A stretch of DNA of 64,000 nucleotides from Hexactinellida sp. DTS-2022 (taxonomy: Eukaryota > Porifera > Hexactinellida): positions 3,410,001 to 3,474,000 of the forward strand of contig JAPNXP010000008.1 of NCBI GenBank assembly GCA_028753945.1, in the 5' to 3' direction. Numbering within the stretch: position 1 is the first letter of the stretch; every line of letters begins with the position of its first letter. Positions 21,063 through 32,730 of the stretch are shown one piece after another. The position numbers were made by a program, and so were the translations under genes. The notes beneath the pieces were generated by a model that did not search any database, had not been told where the DNA came from, and saw nothing but the letters and a program-made list of their open reading frames with translations.

Positions 21063-21446
21063 CAGTGGTTCCCAACCTGGGAGGAATTCCTCCCTGGGGA
21101 GGAATTTGGCCATCCTCGGGGATGAATTCCACATAAGTATACTTAGATATATTAATGAAATTTCCTGGATTACTTTGTCTCACTGAATGATTTAATCACT
21201 TGAGTAGTTAAAATACCTAGTACGGTACTGTGATAATATTAACAGTTCTCATTTTGACAGTATTATTAGTTTTTCAGTTATTCCCATACCAAAATTCTAC
21301 ATTGTAGTGCTGGGGGGAATTGTAGCAAAAATATAGGTTAGGGGGGGAATTGTAGCAAAAATATAGGTTAGGGGGGGAATTGTAGCAAAAATATAGGTTA
21401 GGGGGGTAATATCCTGACTTTTTTTGGAAAAGGTTGGGAAACACTG
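21063..21446. mobile_element. hAT-type element with internal 30-bp triplication
   Basis: The ends CAGTGGTTCCCAACCT and AGGTTGGGAAACACTG are imperfect inverted repeats of the common hAT type. The flanking 8 bp are GTATATAT (21055-21062) and GTATATAC (21447-21454), one mismatch. The interior has about three tandem copies of a ~31-bp unit (GGGGGAATTGTAGCAAAAAT, then ATAGGTTA) at 21312-21405. Confidence 0.8.
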
Positions 21447-21459
21447 GTATATACGTATA

Positions 21460-21643
21460 CAGGTAAACTTCCCAAAGCGGCACCCATCGGGAGAATGATT
21501 TTGTGCCGCTTCTCGGAGGTTGCCGCTTTGGGAGGTTGCTCGTAAGGTAAAACTCCCAAAGCGGCACTCATCGGGAGAATAATTTTGTGCCGCTTCTCGG
21601 AGGTTGCCGCTACTCGGAGGTGCCGCTTTGGGAGGTTTACCTG
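21460..21643. mobile_element. TA-flanked MITE
   Basis: The ends CAGGTAAACTTCCCAAAGCG and CGCTTTGGGAGGTTTACCTG are inverted repeats flanked by TA. The interior is two tandem halves that each read TCGGGAGAAT.ATTTTGTGCC. It adjoins the hAT element before it. Confidence 0.7.
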
Positions 21644-21745
21644 TATATATATATATATATATTTGTTTATATGTTCCGAGCTGATTGAAGAAAGTGGACG
21701 GTTTCCACATCTGATTTTTGTCATATAGGAGTAATTTTTGGCACC

Positions 21746-21957
21746 CAACAACAAGTTTAGGTTTCCACTCGAAGTTTGCGTTTAAGTGACTTTTCTCGCT
21801 CTCAAAATGTGACAATGGCGTCATAACTTGGCGAGGACTTCGAGTGGAAACCTAAACTTGTTGTTGTTGGTCAACAACAAGTTTAGGTTTCCACTCGAAG
21901 TCCTCGCCAAGTTATGACGCCATTGTCACATTTTGAGAGCGAGAAAAGTCACTTAAG
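21746..21957. repeat. Long near-perfect hairpin
   Basis: 21783-21866 is the reverse complement of about 21872-21955, apparently perfect over some 80 bp, with a loop of only a few bases and a small TTG-repeat offset at the tip. A third partial copy of the arm (CAACAAGTTTAGGTTTCCAC) lies at 21746-21775. No coding signal. It could fold into an ~80-bp double-stranded RNA if transcribed. Confidence 0.8.
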
Positions 21958-22896
21958 GGTACTCTGTACTGATATTTTGACACCCGACGACCTAATGTTT
22001 TTATTGCGTTTTTGGATAGTACTAATATATCTAAGATATCCCTGAAAATATTAGAGTTCTACTATGTATATATCCTTAGTTATGAACTAGACAATGTCAA
22101 TATAGGCCTAATCCATACTAGCCAAGGAATTACATAAAATTTTTATTTTAGTTTTTAGCCCGAAACATGTCAATTATAAATTATACCTGAGTCAATACTC
22201 AATGTTTTCAATCAGACCTAAATGTGCTTTTTCTTTCATCTACTCTATGTTATTGTCATTTTTGTGAAATTGGTCAAAAAAACCCCACATTTTTGCATTA
22301 AAAGTTTACTAATTCAATTTTTTTGTATTATAATGCCCTTACAACCGCGATTGAAAACATGCGCCTACATATACTGAGCATTTTAAAAAAAGGTTTGACT
22401 TTCTAGGATAAAAATTGAATTTTTTAGATTTTTCTGCCCAAAGTGTCTTTTTGGAAAAAATTTCGAATTTAGAAATGACGTAATAGGATCGTTTCTTCTG
22501 CAAAATAATTAAAATAAAGACTATTACTGTGAAGAAATAGTCTTCTAATAATATGTTGAAAATTTCAAAAAGATTCAACAATTTTGAAAAAATTTCATAT
22601 TTGGGAGATTACGTCATATTTTATTAAAAAACACCATCATTTACTGAAAATTAAGAAAAAAAAAATCATAGAAGTCAATCTCTACATCATCTAGAGTATT
22701 CCTAGTAGTAAATTATGCAATTCTGAGATTCACCATATTTGCCCAAATAGCAATACAGGAATACCTTAAACGCAGAATATTCGCACCCTCTACGAGATAA
22801 AAATCTGAAAATTAATAGAACAATGATACGGACATCATGGTCACACCAGAGTGTCAATATGCTCACTCATTTTCGCATGATGACGTTGTCATTAAA
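21958..22896. other. AT-rich stretch without recognised features
   Basis: Stops in all frames and no repeat boundary that I can see. From about 22840 the text begins to match the repeat flanks seen at 1850-2100. Confidence 0.4.

Positions 22897-22949
<53 letters not shown>
22897..22949. repeat. (ATT)n microsatellite
   Basis: About 17 ATT/TTA units in an uninterrupted run. Confidence 0.95.
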
Positions 22950-22950
<1 letters not shown>

Positions 22951-23009
22951 TGTGCCGAAATGAAGTGAGCACAAAATAATGCTGACTCATCACCTATTAT
23001 ATTCTACTG

Positions 23010-23595
23010 CAGTGGTTCTCAAACTGTGGTACGCGTACCACTGGTGGTACGCGAGCTCTTTCTAGTGGTACGCGGAGCTATAGGCGGAGGGAGTAGGAGT
23101 CAGGGGAAGGGGGGACACTTGCTCCTCCCCTAATTCAGCCATTTGAATTGTTGGGAGTTTATTGTTGATATTATTCTTCATCGTCAATACCTTCAATTCT
23201 CTAATGTTGCTAGAGTACACATTCTAAATCTATTGTATTTTGTTTTTGTTAGCAAATTTGATTCCGCAGGTAGATTAGTAGTTAACATTAAATTCTGTAA
23301 AATAATCCATGGGAATATACTCCCCAAACCCCCTCTAGGTCGCTCGCTACGCTCGCTGCTTGTACCTTTGACCGCGCAGAGACATGATCCTCGATTCGCC
23401 CTTGAGAGGGTGGACATCATTATACTTTAAAATACATCAAAATTGAAATGTTATTAAATACAATGGAGATGGACTTTAGTACGATATGGTTTACGTCGTT
23501 TAGGGATGTATTTAAAAATCTATCATTATGGTGGTACGCGGAGACCCTGATATTTGATGAAGTGGTACGCGAAGTGAAAAGTTTGAGAACCACTG
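23010..23595. mobile_element. hAT-type element with CAGTGGTTCTCAAACT ends
   Basis: The left end CAGTGGTTCTCAAACTGTGG and right end TTTTGAGAACCACTG-like (AGTTTGAGAACCACTG with one gap) are flanked by an exact 8-bp duplication TTCTACTG (23002-23009, 23596-23603). 586 bp; GTGGTACGCG occurs near both ends. A 95-codon ORF inside is not convincing. It is inserted into a third copy of the repeat found at 1950-2250 and 18740-19100. Confidence 0.88.
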
Positions 23596-23603
23596 TTCTA
23601 CTG

Positions 23604-23941
23604 AATCTTGAATCTTGAATCTCTCTGAAATGAAGTGAGCTAAAATGAAACTTCCACCACTCTATGGGTCGTTGCCTTCCGAAACACCTTTGTGAAACAG
23701 TTTAACACCTTCATACTGATGATGACGTGATTTAAAAAAATTTTAAATTTACATCTGTGCCGCTGCCGACTCCATGTTCTTTTGGAGACACTATCAATCC
23801 ACCAACCACCAAAGGATTGTGCCTAAAGGGAGAGGATCTCGGCACAGGTATAATTTTAGATTTTTATTCTATTTAAAGGATTGAAATTCAACTAACTTTC
23901 AGTTTCAGTTTCACATTTATTGGGAGTTCGCAAGATAATTA
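23604..23941. repeat. Third copy of the hairpin repeat and its flank
   Basis: The text from 23610 (TCTCTGAAATGAAGTGAGCT, then GTCGTTGCCTTCCGAAACAC) matches 1985-2060 and 18905-18990. The hairpin at 23740-23865 is a diverged version of those at 2102 and 18755. Confidence 0.6.
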
Positions 23942-24118
23942 CAGTTGAAACCGGATATTTTTAACACTGGATATTTTTTAACAATCGGATATATTTAACA
24001 CATTTTCTTGTAAATAATTAATTATTGTTGTTGTTGTAAAATCGGGTATTTTTAACAATCGGATATTTTTAACAAATTTTCGTTTAAAAGAATGTGTTAA
24101 AAATATCTGGTTTAACTG
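23942..24118. mobile_element. Tc1/mariner-like MITE
   Basis: Ends CAGTTGAAACCGGATATTTT and the imperfect complement AAAATATCTGGTTTAACTG, flanked by TA on both sides (23940-23941, 24119-24120), total 177 bp. TA target duplication and CAGTT-type ends fit Tc1/mariner-derived MITEs. Confidence 0.75.
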
Positions 24119-24120
24119 TA

Positions 24121-24679
24121 TTAAGTAAACAATCTGCATTAAAATACAATGTTGATATCCGGTTGTCCAAATATTAATTATAATATGCATTTAGAATTTT
24201 AGATCATCACTTGGCAATGATTAAAATTCCCTAATGTTCACCAGTTTTATTGCAATAAATAATATACTTATTAGAGCAATCACAAGATATAAAATAATCT
24301 AATACATTTCATCAACCAAATAGTACTATTTGGTCTACCTAAATATTCTGTACCCAACCAAATACTGAATTTCGGTTACCAACCGAATATAAACTATTTG
24401 GCATATCGTATTTGGCCCAACCTCTAACCTAAAATTGATCTATTCGCTTGCAACCTTCTTTGAATATATACTATATGATATGATAAGTTAATAACAAAAT
24501 GAAACTTTCGAATAGAAAGTGAATACTGCTAATAATAACTTATTATGAACCTAACACACTATGAGTTAATTACCGTTATGAACTTATTACTCAAAATATT
24601 AACAATACAAACATAACAGTTAACACGAGTAGCGCTGGCCAATGTTATATACTTATAAGTTATAACTACTTCTCTCATA
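24121..24679. other. AT-rich stretch without recognised features
   Basis: Contains a small imperfect palindrome at 24318-24405 built of CCAAATA/TATTTGG motifs. No gene visible. Confidence 0.4.
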
Positions 24680-25056
24680 CCCTGGCAATCCGGGAAGATC
24701 CTAATCTGGGATGCCACATGTCCCGACACATTCGCCCCCTCTCACAGAGCAGAAGCGAGCAGGGAAACCGGGTTAGTGGCAGCTAAAGCTGAAACTTTAA
24801 AAAGGTCAAAATATTACAATCTCTTATCGACACACTACTTCGCACCAGTGGCTATCGAAACAACTGGTTGCTTTGGGCCAGATACTGCGTGCTTTATTCA
24901 AGAGCTAGGAAGGAAGGTAAGCAAGAATCAAAAGACCCCAAATCGTACACATACCTAGTCCAGCGACTCTCAGTAGCTATACAAAGGGGAAATGCCGCTT
25001 CTGTGCTAGGTACCATGAGCGTACATGGAGATGAGGAGGATGACCCTTTCCAATAG
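24680..25056 (+). mobile_element. C-terminal tail of a non-LTR retrotransposon polyprotein (dead)
   Basis: Pieces in two frames read IWDATCPDTFAPSH, then AAKAETLKRSKYYNLLSTHY, FAPVAIETTGCFGPDTACFI, QELGRKV and, after a frameshift at about 24925, YLVQRLSVAIQRGNAASVLG. This is the region after the reverse transcriptase that is widespread in animal non-LTR element polyproteins (the I.ETTG..G....F..LG..........L.QR.S.A.QRGNA motif). No RT domain precedes it. It is from a different element than the one at 5790-7869. Confidence 0.75.
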
Positions 25057-26598
25057 ATTTGGATCCACCTTAATTAACACTAATCTTTGGAATATATTTT
25101 ACACTGGGACAAATGTATGCACTTGTATATTTAGACATTGTCGGAACGTACTACTGTAATCAAAATACAATCACATGTTTAATAAGTTATTGAGTCTTCT
25201 AATCATGCAAACTAATTATTACTACATACTACACTAATTAATTTCAATGGGTTCACTGCTACAAAGCGAGACAGTGCTTTTGATTAAGTTTGAATTCCCT
25301 TGTATTTTGGTCTCTTTTGAAAATTGTTCCCTCTGAGGTTTATAATTGTCTTGTCACGAAAAATTTGGTTCGGGTCAAAATTGGTCCGGCCGGACCATAT
25401 TTTAAAAATTTCCTTAAAACTCTTTTATGTTTTGACAACATAAATGGCTTATTTAACGGTCAATAGTAAGTGGATTAGAATTTCAATATATACTACGTAC
25501 TACGTATGTAAACTTACAATTTATGACCCCTTGTTAAAAAATAGTTCTAAAATTTGCATTTCCATGACCAATGGTTTGTATTTATTTGTATTTCTTTAAA
25601 TCTGCCCACTTACTATCCTCTTTCTTTTGTAATCCGTCCAAAACCGTACTTTTCGTCAAAGATTAAGAAAATTAATACATAAAATTTTTACATTGGAGCA
25701 TGACCTACTTAAGTAGGCCATGATTGGAGTTATAGGGGAATTAGGTGGGGTATGCAATGGGCGATTTTTATAATAAAGGTTAATTATTACATACAGTAAT
25801 GTTAAATTTTAATGAAAAGGGAATGTTGGAGATAAAAAAAATCTCAAGGGTAAAAAAGTCATTACTTTTCATGAGTCATTTGATTGACTCGATGACTCGA
25901 GTAACTGAATTTTGTCACCAGTCAATTGACTCAGTGACTCGAGTGACTGAATTATGTCACCAGTTAATTGACTTGGTGACTCATGAAAAGTCCTGAAAAA
26001 GTTAGTCAGGGACTAAAAATTTGTCCGGGCTTTATCAAACCAGAAAAAAAGAGGCATTCAGTATAGGAGTCCTGCAATCAGAGGAGATTATGACATGAAG
26101 TTTAATTAAACCCGACTTGCCGCAATGGAAACTCATCAACATGTTTAGTATGGCTCACTTCCACTTCCTATATAGTCCATATTCGTTGAATGTCCGAATG
26201 TATTCTTCTGGTACGGGTCTGACTGAATGGTGGAAAGTGTTGGAACATGGCCTACTTAAATATACGGCCGTGTATGTCACCGAGAAGGCCAAAAAAAATA
26301 GAAGGCCAGTTTATAAATTTCATTCTATGCTAAACTATGCTTCCTATCGTTATTATTTGGGTGGATATGGGGTAATCAACCATTGCAAGTCCAATGGAAC
26401 CACTTGTGAAAATCTCAGATTTGTGGTTAAGCTGTTTAGGCAGCTTAATGTTAATGTTGGTATTACGTGGTATTACGTTTGGTATTACGTATTATACGCA
26501 ATACGCGTATTTTGGAAATTACTAAGAAATAGTATATTGTCGAATATCCAGAGATTGCTTCCAAATTGAATGCATGGATTAGGAGTTTCTACTGTATA
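25057..26598. other. Intergenic, with a palindromic repeat and an interspersed repeat
   Basis: 25864-25991 starts ACTTTTCATGAGTCA and ends TGACTCATGAAAAGT, with internal direct copies of GACTCGAGT(A/G)ACTGAATT. 26230-26450 matches 29850-30070 (shared GGCCTACTTAA.TATACGGCC and GGTTAAGCTGTTTAGGC). An open frame at 26117-26565 runs through this repeat and is not a convincing gene. The rest is unassigned. Confidence 0.5.
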
Positions 26599-29091
26599 AT
26601 GTCTGAGAGCTCCTCCCAGTCAGCTGCTCCCAGCGCACCCGCGGAGGCAGAGGCAGAGCGGTCTGCTCACTCAGAGTCTGATTCGGATTCAGATTCTCTG
26701 GAGCAGCCGCCAGTAGTGGCGCGTAAGAAAATAGAGGACATGTTCACACTGCAGCTGCTGGATGATTTGAGGTGTATATTTTCTGAGACTACGCAGTCCC
26801 CTGGGTCCCAGCCGGGGGAGAGGGTGTTGGGGGGACAGATGTCCCTCCTCCAGTTCTCTGGCACTGTCTCCTATCTCCTGGAGACGGACGAGTTCTCCTC
26901 CCAGCTCAGGGTCTTGTTCGAGAAGCTGGACACCCGGGGGAGCGGCTTCCTCTCCTGGAGCAAGTTCTGCTCCTACCTCCTCACCTACCTGCGGGAGAAG
27001 ACGCAGGCGGAGAGGCGCAGCAGACAGGCCCTGCAGGGGAAACCCAAGTTCGTCAGGAGTCCCCACTCCAAATCAGTGACGGTACTGCTGGTGTATGTCG
27101 AGTCTATCAAGCGGTATCTCCTGGTGAGCAAGGACGGCGTCATCAGTGTATGGACACACGACCTCACTCCGATCGTCAGGTTTGTGCCTTGTTATGTTGA
27201 AATAAGATCCCATTGATTCGTCCTATTCCTCTAGTTATAAACTCCAGTCCCTCCTGCCTGGGCCTATCAAGCTGAAGGGAGCTCCTTCCTACAAACCGAA
27301 GGCTAAGGTGTGGGTAACGAGTGCTGTCTTCTACTCAGAGCAAAGCAAGCTGGTTCTCAGCACCACGTCCTCCGACATATACTTCCTGTCCTTCCTCCCC
27401 CCGAGCTCCTTCATAGCTCAGTACCAGCTCACGGAGCTGCCCAGTCCCGTGTTCGCGCTGGCGTCGCACGAGCAGGCCGGCCTGCTGCTGCTGCTCTGCG
27501 GCTGCGCTGACGGGTCGCTGCTCGTGCTCAGGTTCCTGTGTCCCCAGCTGGGGCTCTTCTCGCAGGAGGGAGCCTCTAAGCGGGAGGAGTGCGTCAAGCT
27601 GTCCGGCAGGAATATACACAAGTACCAGCAGTTCGTAGCTGCTGCCACCTACCAGGTGTGAGCTCCCATATTGGTTATTATAATACTATTATTGTGACCC
27701 CTGTAGGTGCACAGCCAGTGGGTGAGACGCATCGAGTACCTGCCCTCTCTGCAGAGCGCCGTTTCCTGCTCCCACTCCCCCAGGGTGTCCCTGGCCATCA
27801 CAGACCTGCAGCGAATCAAGCAACCCTATCTCTTCTCCCTCCCGAAGGGCGTGTCTTGCTTCAGCTACTCGCAACAGCTGAGTCTGCTGCTCACTGGCTC
27901 TGTGGACCGGATAGTGCGTGTCTGGTGTCCCTATGTCCCATTCAAGCCGACCGCCCTGCTCATGGGGCACGAGGCGTTCATACTCGATGTCCGGGTGTAT
28001 TACCCGAAGCTGGTATTCCTGTCGATGGACACCGGAGGCATGGTGCGCATATGGGACGCTATCTGGAACAACTGCATTCAGTTCGTGCAGCTGCTGTTCC
28101 CGCTCCCGGCCAACTCGTGGGAGTTCGGACAGCGCTCCTTCTTCACTGGGGAGGTGAGCAGCTCTCTGCACTCCACCTGCGCCAACTACGTGGCTAGTTT
28201 CGGACTCGTGCCAGGCACTGGCGACTCGGAGACCCAGGGAATCAGGTTTGATACGCTAGGTATAGGGACCTGAGAAATTAATCGAAAATACTTGTACAGT
28301 AAGCACCGGTGTTGTTGATAAATGTATTTCTAATATACAGTGACTCCGCTTACTTAATAGAACAACTGGTTAATTGGGTCAAACTATACTCGGCCAAGAG
28401 ACAAGCGGAGTTAAAATGAATACCGTATTTCACCGAATAATCGCCGGTGTAACATCCCAGATTATACCCCCCCCCCGAATAACCCGGGTTTAATCTGTCC
28501 TAGTCCAGATATACCCGGGTATTACATTGATTTCGGTATGTTTACTGTCGCAGAGAACCATTAGAATCCACTTAATTTTTAACTTTTGCCCATTAAAACA
28601 ATAAGCGCTGGGCACATACTCGTTGAAATACTGTAAATAATTAATTATGTATATACGCCACTAAATAGAGCTGAACTATCCTTACAGTATAATGTACACG
28701 CTTGTATCCTAGAAGTGGGTGCTCGCTGAATGCTGCGCCCTGCGCTGCGCTGTACAGCCCTACCTTCAGTCTGGCGCTGGTAGGCGCAGAGGACTCCTCC
28801 ATCCACACGTACGACATCTCCACCGGGAGGAGGCTCTACGTCATTCCTGCAGCACACGGATCTGAGGAGATCACTGCCATGTGCATTGACCAGTCCGGGA
28901 GGAGACTCATCACTGGGTCGCGTCTGGGACAGGCTAAGGGGTGGGACGTTACCACTGGTGAGCTGATGCAGACTTTTATTGCCGCCTCTCCAAATGAAAC
29001 AACTTCTCTCGTGCCTCTGGGTAAGAAGAATCTGCTTTTTTCAGCGGGCTGGGCTAAAGAGATAGTTGCTTACAAAGACAGACCTGAAAAG
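26599..29091 (+). CDS. EF-hand/WD40 protein of WDR49/WDR64 family, exons 1-4
   Basis: Exons are 26599-27179, 27235-27655, 27707-28245 and 28713-29091; all phases agree (2, 0, 2, 0). Introns 1-3 are GT-AG. Intron 4 appears to start with GC (AAG|GCGAGT), because no in-phase GT is available. The protein starts with an acidic/Ser region, then an EF-hand-like segment (FEKLDTRGSGFLSWSKF, loop from residue 111, last position Lys so probably weak), then WD40 blades, e.g. GSVDRIVRVW, STDTGG-like MDTGGMVRIWD, GAEDSSIHTYDISTG and GSRLGQAKGWDVTTGE. The combination and the spliced length of 1,085 residues fit WDR64/WDR49, a family of testis- and cilium-associated proteins without a settled role. The gene continues at 37763. 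Confidence 0.85.
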
Positions 29092-29339
29092 GCGAGTTTG
29101 TTCCTTATTGTTGTTCTTATCTGTCAATGGAGTGTAGCTGGTAAGCTGATAATGTATGTTACCTCTATTCGTTATATGCCATAGGAAAACTTAGGTGGAT
29201 AAACAACAATTGCTCTTAATAGCTAACAGCAAATATCAGATTTGTAGCTGTTAACAGCTGAATTTGATTTTAACAGCTAAATGAGCTACCACAAGTACGA
29301 GCAATATTATATACTACATTTTACTGTTTACTGCCGATA

Positions 29340-29640
29340 TTCTTCTTCCGTATCCTCTCCACAGTACAGAGTTTATTAACCCAAATTTGCAGGCTAGGTG
29401 TCTCATAGATTACAGATCTGCACTTGGGCTCACGATTTGTGATTAATTTTTCAATTGATTTCCAAATATCGGGGCCTTTATTACATAATGCTAAAATGAA
29501 ATGGATTGATACCGCTAAAAATAAGTGCAAATCATGTGTGGTACAAAGGATACGGATGCCACGACCGTCTATTGAAAGGTTAATTAATGGTCTAGAAAAA
29601 CACTGGAACAAACAATGACGCTTAAATAGGCGATTTTTGT
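29340..29640. repeat. Diverged copy of the NRDPRC-type repeat
   Basis: The minus strand reads NREPKCRSVIYETP, close to NRDPRCTSVIRTEG of 1115-1303 and 10553-10744. Shared DNA text is ACAGAT.TGCAC.TGGG.TCACGATTT. Probably the remains of a transposon-encoded protein of unknown type. Confidence 0.45.
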
Positions 29641-29849
29641 ATATACGTAGGTAGTCCGTCGTCGCCGTACCACTTTGAATAATATCAATCTTTCCTCCGT
29701 ACCACTTTTAAAGGATGTGCCGCGGCTGTAGTGAGTATATTTTCTTGCACAATTAACATATTGACGTATTTAATTACGTAATTATAATTATTTCAGTTTA
29801 TATTTATAATAGAGACGCTTCCAAATAGTTTAGGGGTTATCGAATGTGC

Positions 29850-30080
29850 TGAATCATGGCCTACTTAATATACGGCCTAATATGTCACCGAGAAGGCCAT
29901 GAAACGAGAAGGCCAGTTTCTAATTTTAATTATAAGCTAAACTATGCCTCCTATTGTTATTATTTCATTTATTTGCATTGTATATATGAGGTAATCAACC
30001 ATCGCGAATCCAATGGAACCACTTTTGAGAATCTGAGATTTGTGGTTAAGCTGTTTAGGCGCCATTTTATCCGTAAACTC
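29850..30080. repeat. Interspersed repeat shared with 26230-26450
   Basis: The common text TATGTCACCGAGAAGGCCA, GAAGGCCAGTTT and TTTGTGGTTAAGCTGTTTAG runs in the same order in both places. The start (GGGGTTATCGA.TGTGCTGAA) also occurs at 1579-1601. Confidence 0.6.
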
Positions 30081-30830
30081 TCTTTTTCTAGGTTAATTTT
30101 GACTTTTCTTGCTCATACGTATCAGTACAATCCTTAATTAATTAAAGCATCTACAACTTTGACATACGTATAGCGGTACAGTTAATAATGATACCCGAAG
30201 GGAATTAATGATTCAAAATTTCCCATTCTATATAATTTAATCCCTCTCAGTTTATATTTGTATTAACATATGAAGTTTTGCTATCATAATAAACATAATT
30301 GCAGTTCTTAACCTGGTCAAGTCAATATTCAGTGACCCGGTGACCTGGTAATTGAATATATTTAGTCACCCATTTGACCCCCAGTGGCCCAGTGATCCTG
30401 TCCCAGCCTGGTCCATTCATAGATACTTGTACGTATTTTGATTCATTTATTGATGCTATTCCAGTCTAGTTTATTCACTGAATTATTTCGTTCTATGCTT
30501 GCTATAACATTAGATAGACCAGCTGAGAATACATGGTGTTAAAAAATACAGAAACAGTCCACCTCTTGTAACGAGTATAATATCTTGCTGAAAAGAGATT
30601 GATTCAATTTAAGAACTCGTGATACCCAATTCAATTCATTATGGCAATTTATGCTTAATTTTTTAATTTATCAAGGCTGTAACTGTTACCCTACCCCAAA
30701 GTTTCAAATTATACCTCCTTGCATTGGCAAATTGTAAGTTTAATTTGAATACCAACGACCATATGCAACGACATAATTTATTGAGCAATTATTTAACAAT
30801 CTCCCAATAACATTTACAATATAAATTACT

Positions 30831-32290
30831 CTATAAGTAACTAATAACCATTAGTATGGGCATACAATATACAAGTTGCATTGAGAGTTGAGTTACAGGA
30901 GTAGCAGGACCGATATTGGTATTTGGAATAAATGCAATTGAATATGCTGATCCTATAGCAAATATCGCTATCAAACTTCCAATAATTAGCCGCTTCATTA
31001 TATTTCTCAGTGAGGTATCTTTCCTTTCATTGGTGGAGAGTTAAAGTTCGTGGATCTTATAAGGGAGAACTTGATTCCTGGCTATTTGTGGGAACCAGCT
31101 TGTCGTTGAGTCTGTCCGAGATAGCATTTCTTGAGCTTCATTTGCTACATTTCTTCAATCCATACGGAGGTTAACCAGAAGAATAAGACTGACTATAATA
31201 CAATGGCTATTGCCGATCCAATGTCCCATGGTGACCCAATTCAACATTAGACAAAACTTGTCCACAAGCATATTGCTAGAGGTCCTCCAATCAGTTGGAA
31301 AACAAATATTCCACCCATCCCCTTCAATATTCCACCCTAAATTTTTCGGCTTCCGTCAAAGTTCTCGTAGGCAACTGTGATAAAGAGAGTGCTGGCAGCT
31401 CCAGCGATTACGCATTCGTCTTGAGTGAAGATTTTCGCCAGGTATGACTTGAATTTAAATACTCCAATGCATAAATGTATCTCGATGCACATAAATGCAA
31501 CCTTCTAGCCAGTGCTGGCTTTATCGCCAAGTAGATTTCCCACGCAAACTGTAGCAGCAACAGAAAAGCCAAGTGGTATGGTGAATAATTGAACGGATAT
31601 ATTTAGCATACCTTATTATAGGAAATTAACGCGCCATGAAATTAACGCAAAGGAAATTAACGCGAATTGGAGCTGAAGATTTTCAAATACATGAAATTAA
31701 CGCGAATAAATTTTATACAAAAATTTCAGGATTATTAATCTCCTGATTGAATACTATTATTGTGCCCAAATAGGCTTCCAATCTACTTGATAGACATGGT
31801 ATATCCTTTCAAACTAGTTGCACATCTGAAAATATGTAGCTCGGAAGTTTGTCCATCCATTGTATAATTTTGCTAAATAGCAGGAAATTAAGGTCATGGA
31901 AATTAACGCAATTTGGAGAAATTCGCGTTAATTTCATGGCGCGTTAATTTCCTATAATAAGGTAACTGAGAACTACCAAATTCTACCTTCGGATTGACAG
32001 TAGTTGCTCCAACAATAAAATACCCAATCTCAAAAATCCACCACTCAAGAGTCAAGACACAACATTATTAATCCCGGATTTCTATACTTGCAGTAATGTA
32101 TCCAGGCTTTTAACAAATCTAAGTTCCAGCCGGGCCAAGAGGTTTGGTAGATTGTAGAAACGGATGTACAGCATGCATACAACTGTACTGCAAGAACCAA
32201 CAAGAAATAGAGAAGGATATTGCATATCCCTCCGCACTGAATCCTAAATAGATAACGAAGAGACAATGACAGGCAATGTTGACCAAATTA
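30831..32290 (-). pseudogene. MATE/SLC47 multidrug and toxin extrusion transporter pseudogene
   Basis: On the minus strand, interrupted frames give MATE-family text in the right order: IYQTSWPGWNLDLLKAW, GLIMLCLDS then LEWWIFEIGYF, VMLNISVQLFTIPLGFSVAA then TVCVGNLLGDKASTG, FTQDECVI, YENFDGSRKI-stop-GGILKGMGG, LIGGPLAICLW, and a last hydrophobic stretch RLIIGSLIAIFAIGSAYSI. MATE proteins are 12-13-helix H+/organic-cation antiporters; LEWW.FE, IPLG.SVA...VGN and FDG...GG.LRG are family signatures. At least four in-frame stops and two frameshifts are present, and the N-terminal half is missing. A 352-bp MITE (31611-31962) splits it between the FEIG and VMLN parts. The gene is clearly dead. Confidence 0.85.
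31611..31962. mobile_element. TA-flanked MITE inside the MATE pseudogene
   Basis: The ends CCTTATTATAGGAAATTAAC and GTTAATTTCCTATAATAAGG are perfect inverted repeats that continue for over 35 bp with minor changes. They are flanked by TA (31609-31610, 31963-31964). Removing the element and one TA restores the conserved S-V-M-L-N join of the MATE text, so this is a clean insertion into former coding sequence. Confidence 0.88.
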
Positions 32291-32419
32291 CCTACACTGG
32301 TTAGGAATATTTAGGGAATATGTACTTTATTTTTGTGTTTACCTGAATCTTGCTGACTCTATTGAAGATAATAACTGCTGGCTTCCCAACTGATAGGATC
32401 CTCAGATAATCGCATTTAT

Positions 32420-32730
32420 ATTTGAGAGAGACTAATTTGAAACTTTCGAATGTTATAATTGGTAAACAAGTAACTGATTTCGAATTTGCCATTTGTAAAT
32501 TCATAATATGAATATTTATTGTTGTTTGCAAAAAGAGGTAAACAAAATATTCAAAATTAAAATGAACCCAGAAGGCAGCTTCCAACGGGTATTATAGATA
32601 AACAAGTATGCTGATTTCGAATATATATTTTTCAAATTTTTAATGTAAATATATATTGTATATATATAAAAAGCGAGCCGCGTATCGGTTGAGTTGTCCA
32701 TCGCGAAGCGACCGAGACCGAAGGACTGGT
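32420..32730. repeat. GAGCCC-type interspersed repeat, solo copy
   Basis: Ends with ATCGCGAAGCGACCGAGACC GAAGGACT, the reverse complement of the start of the units in the 10763-12566 array. The preceding text (GGTAAACAAGTATGCTGATT) matches 9330-9360. Confidence 0.55.

Noticed and set aside
21274-21824. Overlapping minus-strand ORFs of 97-175 codons
   Set aside because: They run through the 30-bp triplication and the MITE at 21460-21643 and consist of repeat translation.
26117-26565. 150-codon ORF before the WDR gene
   Set aside because: Overlaps the interspersed repeat shared with 29850-30070; the matching peptide there is in a broken context, so this is repeat-derived.
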